From an uncultured Ruminococcus sp. (GTDB lineage: Bacteria; Bacillota; Clostridia; Oscillospirales; Ruminococcaceae), in the NCBI GenBank assembly GCA_947177345.1, contig CAMWUB010000038.1, positions 1 through 9,644 of the forward strand: a stretch of DNA of 9,644 bases, given 5' to 3'. Of this stretch, positions 5,697 to 9,644 are shown piece by piece (position 1 is the first letter of the stretch; every line of letters starts with the position of its first letter). The notes beneath the pieces are model-generated. The model did no database searches, was not told the DNA's origin, and worked only from the letters and a program-made list of their open reading frames with translations. A program made the translations under genes and the position numbers.

Positions 5697-6956
5697 TTAG
5701 AGAAAGTCTGGAGAGTTGACAATCATCTGTTTCATTATAACAAGGTCAAAGACATCAAGTACGCCGTCTTCATGGAAATCTGCTTTTTTCCAGTCAGTTA
5801 TAGTATCTTCGGAAGAATTAATTAACCATTTCTGAAGAAGTATCACGTCTGCTATACTGAATACGCCATCACCGTTTGTATCACCCATTATATCCGTATC
5901 TGTTTCAGCAAGCGGAATTATTATTTTTCCGTTGATAAATGAATACGTACATACTTCCCCTGCTTCCGCCTCAACAGGATTTACGCCAAGTGACGAGCCG
6001 AATGTATTTAATCCGTAATAGTATTCCTGACCGTCAGAATCTTTAAGGTGTATACTCCAGTGTCCTGAACCGTCGTAAATTTTATCCGTTACAGTCAGTT
6101 TTTTCTGCTCCGCTATTTCTGAACAGTTACCTATGTTGTCAAGTACCGTATCTTCTGCGAGTTCGTAGTGGTAAGCGTGGGCATATACAGGGTCTTCCGG
6201 CATACTTTGGACGCTTTTCATAGATACCTCACCGTCAGCGACAAGTACATCTCCATATGATAAGTTTTCCGGTGCATTTTTCCATACCACTTTTTCGATT
6301 GAATCTTCACCGAAATATCTTAACTGTACTTCCTCACGATAAGTACCGACTACCACGAAAAAAGTTTCCGCACTGAATGGTGTATCGGTATCGGCAAGCG
6401 GAATTATTATTTTTCCGTTGATAAATGAATATGTACATACTTCCCCGTCTTCCGCCTCAACAGGATTTACGCCAAGTGACGAGCCGAATGTATTTAATCC
6501 GTAATAATATGCGTTGCCTTCGGAATCGTTAAGGTGTATGCTCCAATGTCCCGAACCGTCGTATATTTTATCCTTGACAGTCAGTTTTTTCTGCTCCGCT
6601 ATTTCCGAACAGTTACCTATGTTATCAAGTACTGTATTTTCTGCGAGTTCGTAGTGATAAGCATGGGCATATATAGGATTATCCGGAAAACTTTGAACTC
6701 TTTCCATAGATAATTCACCGTCGGCGACAAGCACATCTCCATACGATAAATTTTCCGGTGCATCTTTCCATACCACTTTTTCTGTGGAATCTTCACCGAA
6801 ATATTTTAACTGCACGTCATCACGAAAAGAACCGACTACCACAAAGAAAGCTTCCGGTACGGATACCGCCGAAGTATTCAGTACATTTTCCGGTATCACC
6901 GGAACATACGAACACATAACCGTAATTGCTGATATTACGGCAATAAATTTTTTCAT
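5697..6956 (-). CDS. Secreted dockerin protein with two near-identical copies of an unknown domain
   Basis: A 419-residue exported protein. A signal peptide opens it (MKKFIAVISAITVMCSYVPV; cleavage near residue 30). Two copies of a domain of about 150 residues follow (about 35-188 and 197-350), starting at FFVVVG (37 and 199) and ending KIIIPLA.TDT. A C-terminal dockerin (about 357-416) has calcium loops DTNGDGVFSIAD (intact) and DFHEDGVLDVFD (His at the third ligand position, so possibly weaker). Each repeat holds two Cys (NCSEI and EVCTYSF), a GSGHWSIHL segment and a glycine-rich NTFGSSLGVNP turn. The pattern of short alternating hydrophobics suggests a beta-rich fold. I do not recognise the domain and see no catalytic motif; a binding or structural module brought to a cohesin scaffold is a fair guess. 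The start has AAGGGGGA and its own promoter. Confidence 0.9.
   Translation of the reverse strand: MKKFIAVISAITVMCSYVPVIPENVLNTSAVSVPEAFFVVVGSFRDDVQLKYFGEDSTEKVVWKDAPENLSYGDVLVADGELSMERVQSFPDNPIYAHAYHYELAENTVLDNIGNCSEIAEQKKLTVKDKIYDGSGHWSIHLNDSEGNAYYYGLNTFGSSLGVNPVEAEDGEVCTYSFINGKIIIPLADTDTPFSAETFFVVVGTYREEVQLRYFGEDSIEKVVWKNAPENLSYGDVLVADGEVSMKSVQSMPEDPVYAHAYHYELAEDTVLDNIGNCSEIAEQKKLTVTDKIYDGSGHWSIHLKDSDGQEYYYGLNTFGSSLGVNPVEAEAGEVCTYSFINGKIIIPLAETDTDIMGDTNGDGVFSIADVILLQKWLINSSEDTITDWKKADFHEDGVLDVFDLVIMKQMIVNSPDFL
5925..6392 (-). repeat. Tandem gene-internal repeat, copy 2 (486-nt period)
   Basis: This encodes the second unknown domain. It aligns to the next copy with an offset of 486 nt (162 codons), seen exactly at the AGCGGAATTATTATTTTTCC blocks beginning 5911 and 6397. 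High identity at DNA level points to recent duplication or ongoing gene conversion. The repeat edges are approximate. Confidence 0.8.
6411..6854 (-). repeat. Tandem gene-internal repeat, copy 1 (486-nt period)
   Basis: This encodes the first unknown domain and is the partner of the copy above. Differences are scattered single substitutions, for example MERVQSFPDNPIYAHAY against MKSVQSMPEDPVYAHAY. The repeat edges are approximate. Confidence 0.8.
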
Positions 6957-6991
6957 GACTTATTCCCCCTTGGAAATTTTTTTTATAATTT

Positions 6992-7020
6992 ATTATAACA
7001 TACTATTCCGAAAAAGTCAA
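6992..7020 (-). promoter_or_regulatory. Extended -10 sigma-A promoter for the double-repeat dockerin gene
   Basis: On the minus strand there is TTGACT (7015-7020), a 17-nt spacer and TATAAT (6992-6997) preceded by TGT, giving TGnTATAAT. The -35 begins one base after the U-run of the feoA terminator. The predicted start near 6985 gives a leader of about 28 nt. Confidence 0.88.
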
Positions 7021-7021
7021 G

Positions 7022-7056
7022 AAAAAAAGCCGATACATTTTTCATGTATCAGCTTT
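7022..7056 (-). terminator. Strong intrinsic terminator overlapping the feoA stop codon
   Basis: The arms AAAGCTGATACAT (7044-7056) and ATGTATCGGCTTT (7026-7038) pair over 13 bp, with one G-U pair and a 5-nt loop, then continue into a U-run. The feoA stop TGA (7049-7051) lies within the 5' arm. Confidence 0.93.
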
Positions 7057-7285
7057 CAGGAATTATAATTTTTATAAGTGCCGTATCTTCCGCACGGAGT
7101 GCAATAACTGCCCCTCTTATCATGTATGCCGAAATACCTTTATTTCTGTAAAGGCATTCTATATGCGTTCCTTTGATAAGTCCTAAATCGTTCAGACGGT
7201 TACGGATTTTACCGTCAAGTAATATTTTTTCTACCTGTCCAGCCTGATTTTCTTTCATGGTATCCATTCCGATAAGATTTCCCAT
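7049..7285 (-). CDS. feoA: FeoA-domain protein, standalone
   Basis: A 78-residue cytoplasmic protein made of one SH3-like FeoA domain. FeoA supports ferrous iron uptake by the FeoB transporter; in many Firmicutes it is encoded separately. Visible family marks are RLNDLGLIKGTHIECLYRN (residues about 29-47) and RGAVIALRAEDTALIKI near the end, the usual LGL.pGt and rG..iALr pattern. I chose the ATG at 7283-7285 because AGGAGA lies 7 nt upstream. A longer reading from a GTG at 7351 would start inside the promoter region and has no ribosome binding site. No feoB is in the window. It appears to have its own promoter with an overlapping inverted repeat, but read-through from the phage-like genes could also reach it. 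Transcription ends at the strong terminator in its stop codon. Confidence 0.88.
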   Translation of the reverse strand: MGNLIGMDTMKENQAGQVEKILLDGKIRNRLNDLGLIKGTHIECLYRNKGISAYMIRGAVIALRAEDTALIKIIIPES

Positions 7286-7310
7286 ATAAATCTCCTGACT
7301 ATATTTTAAA

Positions 7311-7338
7311 TGACATATGCCATTTATATTATATGTCA
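7311..7338. promoter_or_regulatory. Inverted repeat overlapping the feoA -10 box, candidate operator
   Basis: TGACATAT (7311-7318) and ATATGTCA (7331-7338) form a perfect 8-bp inverted repeat with a 12-nt spacer. The right arm overlaps the -10 box, so a bound regulator would block initiation. Given the gene, an iron-responsive repressor (Fur or DtxR type) is a reasonable guess, but the arms do not match the standard Fur consensus. Confidence 0.5.
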
Positions 7339-7356
7339 GAAAAATATTCACGTGAA
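7328..7356 (-). promoter_or_regulatory. Probable feoA promoter
   Basis: On the minus strand there is TTCACG (7351-7356, 4 of 6 matches), a 17-nt spacer and TATAAT (7328-7333). It sits at the very end of the hub-like gene, so the -35 box includes that gene's last codons. Confidence 0.55.
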
Positions 7357-8268
7357 AAATTTATCATTATAGACTGCTGTTTCCGTAATTATTCCGGAAC
7401 TGTTGCCGGTTATCGTTACTGAATTTATACGCTTGTTTTCGATATTTCCGAAAGTTATAATATCAGATAAATCCTCACCGTTATAACCGCTGTACGTACA
7501 GAAAAATTTTTTTCTGCCTCGTGATGAGTATGCGGAACGGTATTCAAGAGCCTGTTGCGGATTATATAGAAACTGTCTGTCAAGTTCAAAGAAACGGTGT
7601 CTGACGATATTATGTGAAACTATATCATTATCAGATAGTTCAAATTCACCGAAGTTACCGTTTAAATCTGACATATGAAAGTTACTTGTCAGTTTTCTGG
7701 TGATTGTTGAAATTCCTCTTGAAATAATATTATCGTCGTCATATTCAAATATGGACGGATTTTCAACAGGGGTCATGCGTATGCAGTTTGTATCACAGAT
7801 ATACGGATAAGTTCCGTGAATCTTATACGAAAGATTTACAATACCGTCCCACATATTCGAGTTGCTTTTTACATAGATATAACTTGTTTCGGTGCTGTCC
7901 TCGTGTGTGATATACGGAAGATTATAATAATTATTCATAAGCGAACTTATAGAAATATTAGTTTTCAGACCCGATTCAAGCTGATTCTGTATAAGTAATG
8001 ACGTGAAACTTCTCGACGTTACGGAAATTATAGAATTTCCGCCGGAAAATTCAACTGAAATGTTATCGGCAAGTCCGTGATGTATTGTTTTATCGTTGAT
8101 TCTGAAAATAATTTCAGAAACATTTTCCGGCGCTGAAAGATTTCCGGAAAATTTTGCTCCGAGACTCGTATAAGACTGGTAGGAATCCTTATGAAAACTG
8201 AACGACAATATATTATCATAAACCATTTCTGAATTATCCGTATTTTTCAGAATCAGATTAACATTCAT
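7348..8268 (-). CDS. Phage/tailocin baseplate-hub-like protein
   Basis: A 306-residue soluble protein. I assign it tentatively to the baseplate hub family (like PBSX XkdQ, Mu gp44 and late-control gpD proteins), which forms the central ring under the tail tube. The visible signs are an N-terminal beta-rich domain that begins with a sparse acidic segment, the sequence ISVTSRSFTSLLIQNQLESG (about 81-100) resembling the hub signature of a short strand followed by a rim helix, and a long beta-rich C-terminal part. The position as the last gene after a small baseplate-like gene also fits. It overlaps that gene by 4 nt (ATGA), which implies coupled translation. The frame is intact. The fold assignment needs structure-level comparison. 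Confidence 0.55.
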   Translation of the reverse strand: MNVNLILKNTDNSEMVYDNILSFSFHKDSYQSYTSLGAKFSGNLSAPENVSEIIFRINDKTIHHGLADNISVEFSGGNSIISVTSRSFTSLLIQNQLESGLKTNISISSLMNNYYNLPYITHEDSTETSYIYVKSNSNMWDGIVNLSYKIHGTYPYICDTNCIRMTPVENPSIFEYDDDNIISRGISTITRKLTSNFHMSDLNGNFGEFELSDNDIVSHNIVRHRFFELDRQFLYNPQQALEYRSAYSSRGRKKFFCTYSGYNGEDLSDIITFGNIENKRINSVTITGNSSGIITETAVYNDKFFT

Positions 8269-8651
8269 GAATTTTCAACGCCTTTCCCTGAAATTTCAGT
8301 AGCTATCATGGTGACGGTCGCTGAAATATATCCATTGTTTTCGTCGTCAACCACAAACGACTGAATGCGACATTTTCCGAAAACTGTTTCTTTATATTCA
8401 ACGCTGAAACTTTCGTTATTATACATCATCTGATTTATTTTCACAAGAAATTCAAGCGGATTTTTACTGCAAATGCGTCCGCTGAATGTGATTCTGACTG
8501 CTTTTTTTCCGGAATTGGTGATTATTTCATTTCCGGAAACTGTGTTCTGTTCAGAAAAATTTTTCACTCCGGAAGATTTGAATTTTTCACAGTAAATTAT
8601 AAAATCACCTATCTGTATCGGAACGGATTCCGTTTTATTTATGAAGTTCAT
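8265..8651 (-). CDS. Small phage baseplate/tail-like protein (128 aa)
   Basis: An unnamed small protein of mostly beta character. The central segment VRITFSGRICSKNPLEFLVKINQMMYNN and the later GKCRIQSFVVDDENNGYISATVTMI resemble the N-terminal domain of XkdP/LysM-type baseplate proteins of contractile tails, in which a strand pattern of this kind precedes the hub gene; no LysM domain is present. Neighbouring genes overlap at both ends by ATGA (4 nt), so it is translated with the hub-like protein. An AGAGGAA ribosome binding site precedes the start. Function is inferred mainly from position. Confidence 0.5.
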   Translation of the reverse strand: MNFINKTESVPIQIGDFIIYCEKFKSSGVKNFSEQNTVSGNEIITNSGKKAVRITFSGRICSKNPLEFLVKINQMMYNNESFSVEYKETVFGKCRIQSFVVDDENNGYISATVTMIATEISGKGVENS

Positions 8652-9058
8652 GTTTTATTCCTCTCGTATTTTTCGATACCGGTGACGGAAATTTTTGCGG
8701 TTAATACCAGTCGGCATATCTGCGTATCGTGTTTCATGGAAACCTTTTTTATATAAAAGTCAAGACCGGAATTTTCCATAATTACCGGCTTTATATTTGC
8801 GGAAAAATATTCATATAAATTCTGCATTGAATAATTTTCGGGAGCGGTGATATTGATATATATTTCCGCCTTGTATGGCATGAAAACTGTCACCGGTGAG
8901 TAGATAGGCTGTTGTGATTCAAATGAATCCGCTCCGATTATTGTATAGAAACTTCTGCTTTTTCTTTCCACCGGCACGGCATCATAAGCACTGTATACAT
9001 CTTTCAGACCGCTTGCCGAAAGTTTTTCAATTACTTCCTTTATAACAGAATTTATCAT
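8648..9058 (-). CDS. Tail-terminator/tail-completion-like phage protein (136 aa)
   Basis: A 136-residue soluble protein. It opens with a helix (VIKEVIEKLSASGL) and continues with strands, including VFMPYKAEIYINITAP and the closing CRLVLTAKISVTGIEKY. Small tail-terminator or neck proteins (which cap the tail tube) share this size, the helix-then-strands layout and the position right after the adaptor gene. The call rests on layout and context rather than on a diagnostic motif. The start follows a GGAGGAA ribosome binding site that lies within the end of the previous gene, 3 nt after its stop. Confidence 0.45.
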   Translation of the reverse strand: MINSVIKEVIEKLSASGLKDVYSAYDAVPVERKSRSFYTIIGADSFESQQPIYSPVTVFMPYKAEIYINITAPENYSMQNLYEYFSANIKPVIMENSGLDFYIKKVSMKHDTQICRLVLTAKISVTGIEKYERNKT

Positions 9059-9061
9059 GAA

Positions 9062-9427
9062 TTATTCCTCCTTAATATCGGAAAATCCCATAAATACGAA
9101 AGTTTTTTCCTTAACCAGTTCAGCACATAAATTCATGTAGTCGTGGAAAAGATTTGTTGCGTATTTTAAAGCCGTATTCTGTGAAGTTGTCAGTAATTTT
9201 CCTGCTGACGTATATTCTGAACGTTCACGGGCGGAATTTACCTGTTGTAATTTGAGATTGGCAAAAGATGCACATAAAAAATCAAGTCTTATGTCCGAGG
9301 GGTCAGTTTCCGGAAGTAACATCTTTTCCACCTCAATAACGGAAAGTGTTATCAATGGCATATATTTTTCAGAAGCCTCTTCACCGGAAAAGAGTTCAAA
9401 AAGTGATTTTACTGATTCTATATTCAT
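9062..9427 (-). CDS. Head-tail adaptor-like phage protein (121 aa)
   Basis: A 121-residue, largely helical protein. The pattern of a short N-terminal helix (SVKSLFELFSG), a helix with YMPLITLSVIEVEKML, then RLDFLCASFANLKLQQ recalls gp6/DnaT-like head-tail connector proteins, which sit between portal and tail. The AGAGGT ribosome binding site is 6 nt before the ATG, and the gene follows the stop of the previous gene by 11 nt. If this is a tailocin rather than a phage, the same protein may act as a neck component. Assignment is tentative. Confidence 0.45.
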   Translation of the reverse strand: MNIESVKSLFELFSGEEASEKYMPLITLSVIEVEKMLLPETDPSDIRLDFLCASFANLKLQQVNSARERSEYTSAGKLLTTSQNTALKYATNLFHDYMNLCAELVKEKTFVFMGFSDIKEE

Positions 9428-9438
9428 AAAACTACCTC

Positions 9439-9644
9439 TTATTTCATTGAAAATTCATCTGTTGAAAAATCGTCTTTATCTTCAGGAATAAGTTGTATTT
9501 CAGTTTTACCGGAAAATGAACGTCTTTCAAAAGATTTCTTTAAATCTATAAGCTGACTTGTATTCATACATTCTGCGGAAATCATAGCATTTTCAACGGC
9601 AGGTTTTCCACCGCTGAAAAATGCCAGTCTGCGTATATCCCGAC
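9439..9644 (-). CDS. C-terminus of an unidentified protein upstream of the phage-like cluster
   Basis: The reading frame is open at the right window edge and ends at TAA (9439-9441), giving the last 67 residues. The tail is highly polar and acidic (ending DDFSTDEFSMK) and preceded by SQLIDLKKSFERRSFSG. The gene is 11 nt from the adaptor-like gene, so it is in the same operon. A capsid, portal or other structural role would fit the position, but nothing in the visible part is diagnostic. Confidence 0.7.
   Translation of the reverse strand, partial: RDIRRLAFFSGGKPAVENAMISAECMNTSQLIDLKKSFERRSFSGKTEIQLIPEDKDDFSTDEFSMK

Noticed and set aside
5911..6860. A CRISPR array or mobile element from the repeated DNA
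   Set aside because: The 486-nt period is in frame within one gene and encodes two copies of a protein domain.
7286..7351. An N-terminal extension of FeoA starting with GTG at 7351
   Set aside because: It would begin inside the predicted promoter and has no ribosome binding site. The ATG at 7285 has a good one and gives a normal FeoA length.

Overview
The window looks like a piece of a low-GC Gram-positive (Firmicutes, class Clostridia) chromosome, most likely a gut or rumen Ruminococcus-like bacterium. The reasons are two secreted proteins with dockerin modules (the plug-in domain of cellulosome-like assemblies), strong AAGGAGG-type ribosome binding sites, near-consensus sigma-A promoters with 17-nt spacers, and roughly 28-42% GC. 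Every gene I can support lies on the minus strand, so transcription runs from right to left.

Right end (about 7348-9644): a tightly packed, partly overlapping cluster of phage-tail or tailocin-like structural genes. It holds the C-terminus of an unidentified protein, a head-tail-adaptor-like protein, a tail-terminator-like protein, a small baseplate-like protein and a baseplate-hub-like protein. The tube, sheath and tape-measure genes usually expected between terminator and hub are absent from that interval. A solitary feoA follows (7049-7285), with its own likely promoter overlapped by an 8-bp inverted repeat, and it ends in a strong intrinsic terminator that contains its stop codon.

Middle (5170-7020): a secreted protein with two near-identical copies of an unrecognised domain of about 150 residues (162-residue period) and a C-terminal dockerin, then an unknown 119-aa protein driven by two stacked promoters and closed by a terminator.

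Left-centre (1341-5069): one apparent operon with a consensus promoter. It begins with a 12-codon leader ORF (MENAPDGSIPDN) with a perfect Shine-Dalgarno. Just after the leader stop is a 7-nt sequence fully complementary to the ribosome binding site of the next gene, a CNNM/CorC-family Mg2+ transporter. This resembles a ribosome-sensing switch for magnesium and is the most interesting element here. The transporter is followed, with a 1-nt stop/start overlap, by an hsdS specificity subunit with no hsdM or hsdR in the window, and then by a U32-peptidase-like protein.

Left end (1-1295): a consensus promoter and a 5'-UTR hairpin precede a tiny secreted protein that is little more than a signal peptide and one dockerin. 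Its 3' end overlaps the start of a secreted trypsin-like serine protease that runs off the window edge. No rRNA, tRNA, CRISPR array, transposase or integrase was seen. Identifications come from reading motifs by eye; none was tested by database search.
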